This document shows positions 1-9,860 of a stretch of DNA of 64,000 bases, piece after piece (the stretch's first letter is position 1; each line of letters opens with the position of its first letter). The notes below the pieces were generated by a model. The model was not told where the DNA came from and did not search any database. It was given only the letters and a program-made list of their open reading frames with translations. Source of the stretch: Nitrosococcus wardiae (GTDB lineage: Bacteria > Pseudomonadota > Gammaproteobacteria > Nitrosococcales > Nitrosococcaceae); assembly GCF_004421105.1 (NCBI RefSeq), contig NZ_CP038033.1:949659-1013658 (forward strand), given 5' to 3'. A program made the translations under genes and the position numbers.

Positions 1-185
1 ATAAGCTTTCCTTCCTGGGAATAAACGCGGAGGGGGACCTGAAGCTGAACATTCCTGAGAGCCTCGGTAGAAGGTAGTTGGGGGACTAGGTAAAAGTATA
101 TCCCGATGGCAATAAGGATACCAATTGTTGTGGTAGTAAGCAACAAAACCGCAATCCAGCGGAGCAAGCGAGGGAGATATGTCAT
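1..185 (-). CDS. mrcA: Penicillin-binding protein 1A, N-terminal part (cut by window edge)
   Basis: Bifunctional peptidoglycan glycosyltransferase/transpeptidase anchored in the inner membrane. Only the first 61 residues are in the window. Seen: a short basic N-terminus, one hydrophobic anchor (about residues 10-33), then a YLVPQLPSTEAL stretch followed by VQLQVPLRVY, which matches the region after the anchor in PBP1A proteins. The gene runs off the left edge. It is divergent from pilM, the usual arrangement in gammaproteobacteria, with about 225 bp of promoter region between them. The call rests on the short recognisable N-terminus plus this context. Confidence 0.85.
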   Translation of the reverse strand, partial: MTYLPRLLRWIAVLLLTTTTIGILIAIGIYFYLVPQLPSTEALRNVQLQVPLRVYSQEGKL

Positions 186-383
186 GAAAGTTAATGGACA
201 AGCATGTGATTTATATCAAAGGAACGTGGTTAGGAACAGTATAAAACGTGTATCCAACTTAAGCTACGACCTTGGTCTACCACCTGAGTTCAGCACAAGC
301 AAAGCTATTCAGTCAAGCCGTGGTTGTAATTGGAAAAAATCTTTATAGGGCTGTGGTGAGGCAAAGGGGTCGTCTTCGGTTAA

Positions 384-1525
<1,142 letters not shown>

Positions 1526-1526
<1 letters not shown>

Positions 1527-2095
1527 TGGCTCGTATCAATTTATTGCCTTGGCGTGAAGCCCAGCGCAAAGAACGGGAAAAACAATTTTATCTCGCCTTG
1601 GGTTTCGGGGCAGTTCTAGCGGCCAGTATTGTCTTTTATATCAACTCGTATATTAATGGCTTAATCGATAACCAAACTCAACGCAATAAATTCTTACAAG
1701 ATCAGATAGCCATTGTAGATAAGCAGATACATAAAATTAAGGATTTGGAAAAAGAGAAAGAGAAGCTTCTGGCACGTATGGAAATAATTCAGAAGCTTCA
1801 AGCTAGCCGGCCCCAGATTGTGCACCTTTTTGATGAAATAGTTCGAATGCTTCCTAATGGGATTCATTTGGAGAATATAAAGCGTCAAGGGCATACCAAT
1901 ATATTACACGGTGTGGCTGAGTCAAATGCTCGGGTTTCTGTCTTCATGCGCAATTTAGATTCTTCTCCCGTATTTCAAGATCCTCGATTAGATGTCATCG
2001 AGAGAACAGGAAATAACCAACGAGCCGTGCGTAATTTTACGCTTCGCGTGCATGAGAACCATACCAATAGCCACGGCGATACGGGGGCGTTGTAA
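1526..2095 (+). CDS. pilN: Type IV pilus assembly protein PilN
   Basis: Bitopic inner-membrane protein (189 aa) linking cytoplasmic PilM to periplasmic PilO. Seen: the PilM-binding motif INLLPWR at residues 4-10, a transmembrane segment at about 22-42, then a charged coiled-coil stretch (about 50-90) leading into a periplasmic ferredoxin-like domain. The start overlaps the pilM stop and the stop overlaps the pilO start (TAATG at both junctions), so the three are translationally coupled. Confidence 0.95.
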
Positions 2096-2712
2096 TGAAT
2101 CTATCAGAACTCAATGAACTTGACTTCAGTGAAGTTGGTGATTGGCCCATTATTGCTAAGGCCATTGCGGTTATTTTGCTCTGCGCTTCAGTGGCGGGTG
2201 GCGGTTATTGGTTTTTTACTAAAGACAAGCTGCTACAGCTCGAGGAGCTTGAAAATAAGGAGCCGGAGCTGAAAGCCACTTTTGAAGCTAAACAGAAGAA
2301 GGCAGCCAACTTAGAAGCCTACGAAAAACAGATGGAGGAGATGAAGCTTTCCTTCGGCGCCATGCTGCGGCAATTACCTAGTAAGACAGAGGTTGCCGAC
2401 TTATTAGTTGATGTTTCTCAAACAGGGCTGTCAAGTGGGTTGGAATTTGAACTATTCAAACCGGGCTCTGAAGTACCAGCAGATTTTTATGCTGAATTAC
2501 CTATTCAAATTCGGGTCATTGGCGACTATCACCAATTTGGAGAATTCGTGAGCAAGGTGGCGGCTCTTCCCCGTATTGTGACCTTACACGATTTTTCTAT
2601 CGAAGGTGAGAAGAAGGAGACCGGGCAGCTAGCAATGGATATTACCGCCAAGACTTACCGTTATTTTGACGAAGGCGAGGTAGTAATGGGCCAAAAGCGG
2701 GGTAAAAAATGA
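2095..2712 (+). CDS. pilO: Type IV pilus assembly protein PilO
   Basis: Inner-membrane partner of PilN (205 aa) in the alignment complex. Seen: short cytoplasmic N-terminus, one membrane segment at about residues 21-42, a charged coiled coil (about 47-85), and a periplasmic domain with the family pattern LPSKTEVADLL. The stop codon overlaps the pilP start (ATGA). Length and position are typical. Confidence 0.95.
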   Translation: MNLSELNELDFSEVGDWPIIAKAIAVILLCASVAGGGYWFFTKDKLLQLEELENKEPELKATFEAKQKKAANLEAYEKQMEEMKLSFGAMLRQLPSKTEVADLLVDVSQTGLSSGLEFELFKPGSEVPADFYAELPIQIRVIGDYHQFGEFVSKVAALPRIVTLHDFSIEGEKKETGQLAMDITAKTYRYFDEGEVVMGQKRGKK

Positions 2713-3287
2713 ATAATGTGCAGCATATTAAGAAAGAAATCAAACTGAGTTCTCCAGCAGGAACCATGGGTTTGCTTGGTGTTTTATTGATTTCAGTATC
2801 CGGCTGTAGCGATGAGCAGTTGATCGATCTAAAACAATATGTGGAGCAGGTAAAATCTCGTCCTAAAGGGACGATTGAATCCTTGCCAGAAATCAAACCC
2901 CATGAAACTTTTACTTATCAAGCGGCTGAGTTGCGCAATCCTTTTATTCCCACCGTAGTAGAACTCCCTCCGGGACCCATGGCAAAGATGAGTCCTGGAT
3001 CTAAGAATACCCTTAAGCCTAATCTGAATCGACATAGAGAAGCTTTGGAGGAATATCCCCTCGCTTCGCTTAAGATGGTAGGTCTACTTGAACAAGGGGA
3101 GGAGGTTTGGGCGATTGTTCGAGCCTCCGATGGAATTTTATATCGTGTTAAAAAAGGTAATTATATGGGCCGAAACTATGGCAGGATTACCCACATTAAC
3201 GAAGAAATGATTGAACTCACCGAGATCGTCTCTGATGAGCAGGGCGGTTGGTTAGAGCGCCAGAACATGCTGGCATTGGCGGAGTAG
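2709..3287 (+). CDS. pilP: Type IV pilus biogenesis lipoprotein PilP
   Basis: Inner-membrane-anchored lipoprotein (192 aa from the first ATG) connecting PilNO to the secretin PilQ. Seen: hydrophobic segment ending in a lipobox-like SVSGC with the candidate lipidated Cys at residue 33. A C-terminal HR-type domain carries LKMVGLLEQG and VKKGNYMGRNYGRI motifs typical of PilP. An internal ATG at 2766 has its own AGGA sequence and would give a more standard signal peptide, so the true start may be there; the first ATG overlaps the pilO stop and was kept. Confidence 0.93.
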   Translation: MNNVQHIKKEIKLSSPAGTMGLLGVLLISVSGCSDEQLIDLKQYVEQVKSRPKGTIESLPEIKPHETFTYQAAELRNPFIPTVVELPPGPMAKMSPGSKNTLKPNLNRHREALEEYPLASLKMVGLLEQGEEVWAIVRASDGILYRVKKGNYMGRNYGRITHINEEMIELTEIVSDEQGGWLERQNMLALAE

Positions 3288-3303
3288 TAATAAGGGGAAG
3301 CTA

Positions 3304-5403
3304 ATGAAGTCCACGCACACAGTCGTTCCATCTATTTCTAGTCAGGCGTGCGGACAGCGCTGTTTCCTCCACGCTTTAATAGGTCTGCTGCTCCTGTGTT
3401 TGTTGCCCTGTACAGCCTGGGCTGCTACCGAATTGCAGGACATTGAATATTCATCCTTACCGGGTGAGGGAGTCCAGCTTCAGTTGGAGTTCTCAACGCC
3501 GGTTTCTGAACCTAAGTTCTTTGCAATTGATAATCCAGCTCGAATTGTATTAGATTTTCCAGGAGTCAAAATCGGCACAACGCCTCGATCCCAGAATATT
3601 GGAGTAGGGATGACCCGGAGTGTCACTATGGTGGAGGCAGCAGATCGAACCCGGGTCGTGATCAATTTGGTTCAGAGCGCGGCTTTTGAAACTCGGGTAG
3701 AGAAAAATATCGTTTATGTCACTGTAAACGGTTCTTCTATAGTCGCTTCAGCTAGACCAGATACGGCTGCTAATGACGGGCAGTATTTGATCAAAAATAT
3801 TGATTTTCGGCGTGGCGAGGACGGTGAAGGCCGAGTGATTGTATCTCTTTCGGATGCCCAGACTCCAGTAGATATCCGGGAGGAAGGGGAGCGTATTATC
3901 GTTGATTTTATGAATACTTCCCTGCCCAAGGAGTTTGAGCGGCGCCTTGATGTTTTGGACTTTGCTACGCCGGTTAAACTTATCGATACTTTTGCCAAGG
4001 ATGGGAGTGTGCGCATGATTATTAGTCCCACTGAAGCAGAACATGAGCACCTTTCTTATCAGTCCGAGGATACCTTAATTATCGAACTCAAGCCGCTCAC
4101 GAAAAAGGAAAAGGAATTAGCCAAGAAAAAGGAGTTTGGCTATGTGGGCGAAAAACTTTCTTTAAATTTCCAGAACATTGAGGTACGCGCTGTTTTGCAG
4201 TTGATTGCCGATTTCACGGGATTAAATCTGGTAGCAAGCGATACGGTGCAAGGCAATGTAACCCTGCGGCTCAAGAATGTACCCTGGGATCAGGCTTTGG
4301 ATATTATCCTCAAAACTAAAGGACTGGATATGCGCCGTACGGGTAATGTGATCTTAGTGGCACCGACTGAAGAGATTGCAACTCGTGAAAGGCTGGAGTT
4401 AGAAGCTAGAAAACAGGTGGAAGAGCTAGCACCGCTGCGCTCTGAATTTATTCAGGTGAACTTTGCCAAGGCTAGCGACCTTGCTGCGCTTATCCAAGCT
4501 GAAGAAAATACTCTTTTGTCGCCGCGAGGCCATGTGACGGTTGATGAGCGCACTAACACCTTACTGGTAATGGATACGGCCGACAGGTTAGCGGATCTTA
4601 GAAAGTTGGTGGCTCGCCTAGATATTCCAGTGCGTCAGGTGCTGATTGAGTCCCGTATTGTCATTGCTAATAGTGATTTCAGCAAGGATCTGGGGATCCG
4701 GTTTGGTTTAAGCAAGCGAGAAGATACTGGCGGGGCTTTTGATGAAGTGGTCACCTCGGGTTCGCTCAATGGCACGACCCAGATCATCAATAGGGAGACT
4801 TTGGAGCTTCAGGATCGGATGAATGTCAATTTGCCTGTAACCCGGCAAGACGCAGCGCGGATTGCCCTCGCCCTGACCAAGCTGCCTCTGGGTAACCTGT
4901 TAGAGTTGGAACTCTCCGCTCTTCAGGCAGAAGGACGTGGTGAGGTGATTTCCAATCCACGGGTTATCACCTCTAATCAGAAGGAAGCATTGATTGAACA
5001 GGGTACCGAAATTCCCTTTCAACAAGCCACCTCCAGCGGTGCTACTTCCGTTTCCTTTAAGAAGGCCGTGCTGAGCCTAAAGGTGATTCCTCAAATTACG
5101 CCTGATGATAGAATTATCATGGACTTAACGGTGAACAAAGACAGTGTGGGGCAAGTTTTTAATGGGGTGCCCAGCATCGATACCCGCGAGGTCGCAACCC
5201 AGGTGCTTGTCGACAACGGTCAAACCGTCGTGCTCGGCGGAATTTATGAGCAGGAGCAGAACCGAGCGAGCCGCCGGGTACCCTTTTTAGGGGATTTGCC
5301 CTATGTGGGGACATTGTTCCGGAACAAATCGGAGGTGAACAATAAGGATGAACTCCTCATCTTTGTGACCCCTAAGATTATCAAGGAGGGAATAAAGTTA
5401 TAA
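3304..5403 (+). CDS. pilQ: Type IV pilus outer-membrane secretin PilQ
   Basis: Forms the outer-membrane pore through which the pilus leaves the cell (699 aa). Seen in order: signal peptide ending near residue 41 (AWA-A), two AMIN peptidoglycan-binding domains (about 45-135 and 160-255), an STN/secretin short domain beginning ISLNFQNIEVRAVLQLIADF-like (about 280-345), a secretin N1 domain with the repeat DERTNTLLVMDTADRL, and the C-terminal secretin core ending in ELLIFVTPKII. Sixteen bases after pilP with a GGGGAAG ribosome site. A terminator follows. Confidence 0.97.
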   Translation: MKSTHTVVPSISSQACGQRCFLHALIGLLLLCLLPCTAWAATELQDIEYSSLPGEGVQLQLEFSTPVSEPKFFAIDNPARIVLDFPGVKIGTTPRSQNIGVGMTRSVTMVEAADRTRVVINLVQSAAFETRVEKNIVYVTVNGSSIVASARPDTAANDGQYLIKNIDFRRGEDGEGRVIVSLSDAQTPVDIREEGERIIVDFMNTSLPKEFERRLDVLDFATPVKLIDTFAKDGSVRMIISPTEAEHEHLSYQSEDTLIIELKPLTKKEKELAKKKEFGYVGEKLSLNFQNIEVRAVLQLIADFTGLNLVASDTVQGNVTLRLKNVPWDQALDIILKTKGLDMRRTGNVILVAPTEEIATRERLELEARKQVEELAPLRSEFIQVNFAKASDLAALIQAEENTLLSPRGHVTVDERTNTLLVMDTADRLADLRKLVARLDIPVRQVLIESRIVIANSDFSKDLGIRFGLSKREDTGGAFDEVVTSGSLNGTTQIINRETLELQDRMNVNLPVTRQDAARIALALTKLPLGNLLELELSALQAEGRGEVISNPRVITSNQKEALIEQGTEIPFQQATSSGATSVSFKKAVLSLKVIPQITPDDRIIMDLTVNKDSVGQVFNGVPSIDTREVATQVLVDNGQTVVLGGIYEQEQNRASRRVPFLGDLPYVGTLFRNKSEVNNKDELLIFVTPKIIKEGIKL

Positions 5404-5428
5404 TCCCCAGCTACCGCTATATCTGAAT

Positions 5429-5470
5429 AAGAAGGTCGAGTTCTCCTAGAGGGCTCGATTTTCTTATTTT
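5429..5470 (+). terminator. Rho-independent terminator after pilQ
   Basis: Imperfect inverted repeat with arms at 5429-5440 and 5454-5465 (core TCGAG/CTCGA, outer AAGAA/TTCTT) followed by a T-rich stretch. It lies 25 bp after the pilQ stop and would end the pil operon transcript before aroK. Confidence 0.7.
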
Positions 5471-5571
5471 GGCCGCCATTACTGTACAATAGTCATTCGT
5501 GTGGCGGCTCTTCCCCTTAGGCATGAGCTATTCTTTGTGCAGGTCGCCTATTAGCGATTTGTGGATTCAAT

Positions 5572-6120
5572 ATGGCTAGAAATATTTTCCTTGTGGGCCC
5601 AATGGGGGCCGGTAAAACAACCCTTGGTCGGTGCTTAGCAAAGACGCTGGGCAGAAAATTTTATGATAGTGATCGTGAAATTGAGTGCCGTACCGGGGTC
5701 AGTATCCCCGTTATCTTTGAAATCGAGGGGGAGGCCGGTTTCCGGCAGCGTGAAAGTAAAGTTATTGCTGAGCTTACCCAGCTAAACAATATTATATTGG
5801 CTACCGGGGGGGGAGTGGTGCTTGCCCTCGAGAATCGGCAAAAAATAGCACAGCGAGGAACCGTCGTCTATTTGTATGCATCCCCAGAACAACTATATCG
5901 CCGTACTGCCCATGATAACAGCCGTCCTTTATTACAGACGGAGAATCCGTTAGAGCGCTTGAAGCGCTTACTCAAGGAGCGTGATCCCCTGTATCGAGAG
6001 GTAGCGGATATCACTATCAAAACAGGCGAACGGCCAATCAAGGCCGTTGCCAATGAAGTGCTCCGGCAGCTTAAACGGTATGGAAATGTTCACGGGCAGA
6101 AATTTTCCGCCATACGCTAA
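5572..6120 (+). CDS. aroK: Shikimate kinase
   Basis: Cytosolic kinase (182 aa) converting shikimate to shikimate-3-phosphate with ATP, in the pathway to chorismate. Seen: Walker A motif GPMGAGKTT at residues 9-17, shikimate-binding DSDREIE at 33-39, the FRQRESKVI motif near 58, the GGGVVL turn near 81 and a lid region with DNSRPLL. Family-typical length. It sits in the pilQ-aroK-aroB order common in gammaproteobacteria. The chorismate made here would also feed the pabB gene at 8.4-9.9 kb (inference). Confidence 0.96.
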   Translation: MARNIFLVGPMGAGKTTLGRCLAKTLGRKFYDSDREIECRTGVSIPVIFEIEGEAGFRQRESKVIAELTQLNNIILATGGGVVLALENRQKIAQRGTVVYLYASPEQLYRRTAHDNSRPLLQTENPLERLKRLLKERDPLYREVADITIKTGERPIKAVANEVLRQLKRYGNVHGQKFSAIR

Positions 6121-6192
6121 AAGTAGCGAGGGCAGAATGACTTTAAATAAAGTAGCCTGCCTTTTTGCAAGGCTATAGGTGTTTGTTGCTTT

Positions 6193-7269
6193 ATGATTAC
6201 AGTACAAGTCGACCTTCAAGAACGCAGTTATCCCATCTATATTGGCAGCAGTCTGTTAGACCAGGGCCACCTTTTGGTAAAGCATATCGTGGGATCTGAG
6301 GTCATGGTCGTCACTAATGAGACGGTGGCGCCTTTATATCTAGAGGCCCTTTTGAAGGGGCTCAAAGACTACCGCTGTGCCCAAGTAATTCTGCCTGATG
6401 GTGAGCAATATAAGACTTTGGAGGTACTGGGGCGGATTTTTGATGGGTTGCTTAAAGCCCACTTTTCCAGGCACTGCACCGTGATTGCCTTGGGTGGCGG
6501 TGTCATTGGTGACATGGCGGGATTCGCCGCGGCCTGTTACCAGCGGGGCGTTGCTTATATCCAGGTTCCTACCACCTTATTAGCCCAGGTGGATTCTTCT
6601 GTCGGGGGCAAGACGGCGGTTAATCACCCTCGGGGAAAGAATATGATTGGTGCTTTTTACCAGCCCCGCTGTGTTTTGGCTGATACGGATACCCTCAATA
6701 CCCTGGATGAGAGGCAGTTGCGGGCGGGAGTGGCTGAAGTGATCAAATATGGCCTTATCCGGGATGCGGCATTTTTTGTCTGGTTAGAGGAGCATATCGA
6801 TGAGTTATTGGCGCGAAATCCCTTAGCATTGGCACAAGCCATTGAGCGGTCTTGCCATAATAAGGCCGAGGTCGTTGCGGCCGATGAGCGCGAATCAGGG
6901 ATACGGGCAATTCTTAATCTAGGCCATACTTTTGGCCATGCGATTGAAACAGGTCTGGGGTATGGTACCTGGTTGCATGGTGAAGCGGTGGCGGTGGGTA
7001 TGGCAATGGCAGCGAATTTGTCAAGGCGGCTAGGGTGGTTGTCGACTCCAGAAGTAAAGCGGGTGCTTAATCTACTGGAGCAGGCGGGGCTTCCTAGGCA
7101 TGCCCCGCGAGAAATTGATAAGGCTCGCTTCATGGAGCTGATGGCAGTGGATAAAAAAGTCATCGATGGGCATTTGCGCCTGGTATTACTGAAACAGCTG
7201 GGGCAGGCTACGGTGACCGGTGATTTTAGACCCGAGCTGCTAGAAGCGACGATAGAGGATTGCCGTTAG
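6193..7269 (+). CDS. aroB: 3-dehydroquinate synthase
   Basis: NAD- and metal-dependent cyclisation of DAHP to 3-dehydroquinate (358 aa), second step of the shikimate pathway. Seen: PDGEQYKT at residues 69-76, NAD-binding [11 protein letters not shown] at 101-111, [12 protein letters not shown] at 133-144, and a metal-binding [11 protein letters not shown] stretch near 240. Normal length, no disruption. It follows aroK by 72 bp and probably shares its transcript. The AT-rich gap after it marks the end of this housekeeping block. Confidence 0.96.
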   Translation: MITVQVDLQERSYPIYIGSSLLDQGHLLVKHIVGSEVMVVTNETVAPLYLEALLKGLKDYRCAQVILPDGEQYKTLEVLGRIFDGLLKAHFSRHCTVIALGGGVIGDMAGFAAACYQRGVAYIQVPTTLLAQVDSSVGGKTAVNHPRGKNMIGAFYQPRCVLADTDTLNTLDERQLRAGVAEVIKYGLIRDAAFFVWLEEHIDELLARNPLALAQAIERSCHNKAEVVAADERESGIRAILNLGHTFGHAIETGLGYGTWLHGEAVAVGMAMAANLSRRLGWLSTPEVKRVLNLLEQAGLPRHAPREIDKARFMELMAVDKKVIDGHLRLVLLKQLGQATVTGDFRPELLEATIEDCR

Positions 7270-7612
7270 GGGAGCCTAGCCAAATTCCGCTGGGATTTTT
7301 AGCCTCTTCGTGCGCACAGCGCACGCTACTTGTCGGCTCGTAGGGGCGGTTGAGCAACGCGAAACCGACTGTTAGGTGGCTTTTTGCAAACTTATTTTTT
7401 CTGCTGTAAAAAAAAAGCTGCAAATTCTTTTTTATTTCTTCATTCTACACACCCGTCTGCTCCAAAATACCTTATATTTTACAAATACTTATTTTGGTGG
7501 TGCTTATTTAAGTGCCTTAATTTTTAAATTTTACGGATATAAACGGCATAAAATATGCCTAATAAGATAGAGGGGGAAATTTACCCTCCAGTAAATAGCA
7601 GAGGTATTTACT
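7270..7612. other. AT-rich intergenic region with palindromes, no convincing gene
   Basis: About 340 bp after aroB, strongly AT-rich from 7380. It holds a 15-bp palindrome GGCATA-AAA-TATGCC (7545-7559) that could be an operator. A GAGGG/CCCTC hairpin lies at about 7570-7591. A further inverted repeat, AGTAAAT/ATTTACT (7591-7613), has a loop containing the Shine-Dalgarno-like AGAGG just before the mini-ORF. An AT-rich open frame inside it has no family features and I do not call it. Confidence 0.5.
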
Positions 7613-7744
7613 ATGGTTAATATGCAAAGACGTCGGTTTCAAGGAACGTTGACCATCAAAGAGGAAGAGTCCGTGATGAGATTATTCAAATCATGCGGGG
7701 GCTTTGTTCTTTTCATAATGGCAACATGGCTATTGGCATTATAA
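7613..7744 (+). CDS. Possible mini-protein, hydrophobic C-terminus
   Basis: A 43-codon frame: a charged N-terminal half (MQRRRF, KEEES) and a hydrophobic C-terminal half (GGFVLFIMATWLLAL) that could insert in the membrane. An AGAGG sequence lies nine bases before the ATG. An internal ATG at 7676 with GAGGAA upstream could give a 22-residue peptide. The stop is immediately followed by two strong hairpins. No family recognised. It might equally be a non-coding or regulatory transcript. Confidence 0.3.
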   Translation: MVNMQRRRFQGTLTIKEEESVMRLFKSCGGFVLFIMATWLLAL

Positions 7745-7825
7745 CAATATTTATAAATTAAATTTTTTGAGATAATTTATAATATTGTGCCCAGTTAAGG
7801 CTTTGTTCTAGCCGATAACTGGGCA
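7745..7825. terminator. Two tandem stem-loops between mini-ORF and kinase gene
   Basis: First hairpin: a 15/16-base arm CAATATTTATAAATTA (7745-7760) pairs with 7773-7787 with one bulged base. Second hairpin: perfect 10-bp arms TGCCCAGTTA (7788-7797) and TAACTGGGCA (7816-7825), extended inside by AGGC/GCC pairing. They sit between converging reading frames and probably act as a bidirectional terminator. No long T-run follows, so a purely rho-independent mode is not certain. Confidence 0.55.
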
Positions 7826-7827
7826 AT

Positions 7828-8436
7828 TTATTTATCTGGACAGATCCGGGTTCCCCTATTAGCCATACCTGCCTGGATGATTTGGAGGTAGTCATCGGCG
7901 GCAATGCAATAGCAGGGAACCGTCAGGGAATGAAGAAAACGAGGGAAAGCGGCGTCAACGATCCCCTGGGCAGCAAGGGTTCGGGCGCTGATGACCGGTT
8001 CCGATAGCCGTACTCTTTTGATCAAGATGAGCCGGCTGGCCTTTAGTTGACCGCTAAGCCAGGCCGCTAGGCTGTCAGAGGTAACCTCCCAGCTTTCTGG
8101 AATGGCAGGTTGATCCAATAGCTCGGCTGCGGGCAACCAAATCGGAACTCCCTGTTGGCTGAGTGCCTGTTTGATGTCTTTACGGCTGGCTGCGAGGCAA
8201 AGTCTAGGTTCCAAGCCCTGTAGCAAGCGGCCAAACTGTTCCATGGCAAGCAAGGCCATCCCATGGGCGCAGGAATCGGATACCCTCCAGCGGTTTTGGG
8301 CATGGCGTACTTGGTCAGCAAAGGGACCCCCACCCGGCACGATGACAATTGGGCCTTCAGAGGTAGCGAGTTGATGAAGCCACCGGGGTAAGCAGTGGCT
8401 TTCATAAAGACTGCCGCCAAGCTTGACGACCCACAT
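7828..8436 (-). CDS. Amino-acid-kinase-family protein of the H4MPT/methylofuran cluster (MfnE-like)
   Basis: Small kinase (202 aa) of the aspartate/glutamate/uridylate kinase superfamily. Seen: N-terminal phosphate-binding KLGGSLYES (5-13), VPGGGPFADQVR (about 33-44), and a C-terminal SDSLAAWL motif that resembles the nucleotide-site region of the family. In methanogens the related MfnE phosphorylates aminomethylfuran phosphate to the diphosphate for methanofuran synthesis, and methylotroph H4MPT clusters carry a homologue. Its place as last gene of the mfnD-like/mfnF-like/pabB unit supports that role. Substrate is inferred. Confidence 0.75.
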   Translation of the reverse strand: MWVVKLGGSLYESHCLPRWLHQLATSEGPIVIVPGGGPFADQVRHAQNRWRVSDSCAHGMALLAMEQFGRLLQGLEPRLCLAASRKDIKQALSQQGVPIWLPAAELLDQPAIPESWEVTSDSLAAWLSGQLKASRLILIKRVRLSEPVISARTLAAQGIVDAAFPRFLHSLTVPCYCIAADDYLQIIQAGMANRGTRICPDK

Positions 8437-9852
8437 CTATATCACTCTGCCCGATGCGGGAGCATTATACTCGCTCAAGGTTTGCAAAATAGCTGCTGCT
8501 TTATCTAGGGTTTCCTGGTATTCAGCCTCTTCCACCGAATCGGCAACGATTCCCCCTCCTGCCCAGAAGCGCAAAGAGTTTTGGTTATAAACCAGAGTAC
8601 GGATCGCAATATTGGTGTCCATGTTGCCTTCAAAACCAATATAGCCCAGGCTGCCACAATAAATCCCGCGGCGGTGGGGTTCTAATTCCTCGATGATCTC
8701 CATGGCGCGCACCTTGGGGGCGCCTGTGACTGATCCTCCGGGAAAGCAAGCTTGCAGTAAATCTATGGAGTCTCGCCCGGGTGCCAGTTGACCGCGTACG
8801 GTGCTTACTAGGTGGTGGACAGTCGCGAAGGACTCAATAGCACAGAGGCTAGGCACATGAATTGAGCCTGGGAGGCAGACTCGGCCTAGGTCATTACGTA
8901 AAAGATCGACGATCATCACATTTTCTGCCCGGTCTTTGGGGCTATTTTGAAGTTCCAGCGCAAATTTATGATCCACCATAGGGTTGGAATCTCGGGGCCG
9001 AGTGCCCTTGATGGGGCGGGTTTCAACCCGGCCTTCATTGACGAGTAAGAAGCGCTCCGGCGAGGTGCTCAATACCACCCCTTCTGGGGTGGCGAAGTAG
9101 GCACTGAAGGGGGCGGCGTTGCGCAAGCGTAAGCGACGGTAGAGGATCCACGGATCCCCTTGGGCCGGAACTTCAAAGCGTTGTGCTAAATTTGCCTGAT
9201 AGCAATCTCCTTCACGGATATAGTGTTGGATTCTTGCAAAAGCCTGGTGATAGTCTTCCCGGTCCATGTTGGATTCAATCCGGCCGCATAACCGAAATGG
9301 TGATGGGGGTGGCAAGCGACGGGCTTGGCTAAGGTGAAATTTAAGCGCTTCCCATCGTTTCCAAGTACGGGAATCATAACCTTGTCCTAGGAGGAAGCAG
9401 CGTCGCTGGTGGTGGTCGACGACAATGACCCAATCATAAAGCCCGACAGCCATCTCTGGCATATGTTCAGCATCAAGGGCAAAGGTGGGCAATTGCTCTA
9501 GGCGCCGTCCTAGGTCATAGCTGAAATAGCCCATGGCGCCACCCGCTAAAGGAAGCTCAGGAAAAGCAAGGGGAGGTTTTTTATTGTGGCAGCGGTGCAG
9601 TTCAGATTGCAGCAGGGCAAAGGGATTTTCAAGGCTTAAAAAGCTATCATGGCGCTTACAAACCGTCGTTTCGGATCCCCGGCAGCTGAAAGTCACGAAG
9701 GGATCCGCGGCAATAATGTCAAAGCGTCCAGATGAGCTAGTGGGCCTGCCGCTATCTAAAAATATGGGCCAGGGCTCCAGACGTATCGCCTCGAATAGCG
9801 GTACCGAGTCCTCGCAGTAGGGCAGTTCCGCATATAGAGATTGTGGCTTCAT
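8437..9852 (-). CDS. pabB: Aminodeoxychorismate synthase component I
   Basis: Makes 4-amino-4-deoxychorismate from chorismate with glutamine-derived ammonia, toward p-aminobenzoate (471 aa). Seen: N-terminal anthranilate-synthase-I domain, then the chorismate-binding domain with SPERFLLV, PIKGT at 280-284 and FPGGSVTGAPK near 370. The Lys in PIKGT is the PabB nucleophile (TrpE has Ala there), which decides between the two. It abuts the kinase gene with no gap. p-Aminobenzoate is a precursor of both folate and H4MPT, which fits its position inside an H4MPT cluster. Confidence 0.93.
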   Translation of the reverse strand: MKPQSLYAELPYCEDSVPLFEAIRLEPWPIFLDSGRPTSSSGRFDIIAADPFVTFSCRGSETTVCKRHDSFLSLENPFALLQSELHRCHNKKPPLAFPELPLAGGAMGYFSYDLGRRLEQLPTFALDAEHMPEMAVGLYDWVIVVDHHQRRCFLLGQGYDSRTWKRWEALKFHLSQARRLPPPSPFRLCGRIESNMDREDYHQAFARIQHYIREGDCYQANLAQRFEVPAQGDPWILYRRLRLRNAAPFSAYFATPEGVVLSTSPERFLLVNEGRVETRPIKGTRPRDSNPMVDHKFALELQNSPKDRAENVMIVDLLRNDLGRVCLPGSIHVPSLCAIESFATVHHLVSTVRGQLAPGRDSIDLLQACFPGGSVTGAPKVRAMEIIEELEPHRRGIYCGSLGYIGFEGNMDTNIAIRTLVYNQNSLRFWAGGGIVADSVEEAEYQETLDKAAAILQTLSEYNAPASGRVI

Positions 9853-9860
9853 ATATCAGA

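Noticed and set aside
106-348. Plus-strand 80-residue frame at the left edge
   Set aside because: It is antisense to the N-terminus of mrcA, has no family features and no ribosome site.
3714-4050. Minus-strand frames inside pilQ
   Set aside because: Two overlapping antisense frames opposite a well-conserved secretin; no independent signals.
7376-7570. AT-rich 64-residue frame after aroB
   Set aside because: Composition-driven open frame with poly-Lys/Phe/Tyr content and a poly-A stretch; no start signal.
8437-9852. Anthranilate synthase TrpE instead of PabB
   Set aside because: The catalytic-site motif is PIKGT with Lys, which marks PabB; TrpE has Ala there, and no trp genes are adjacent.
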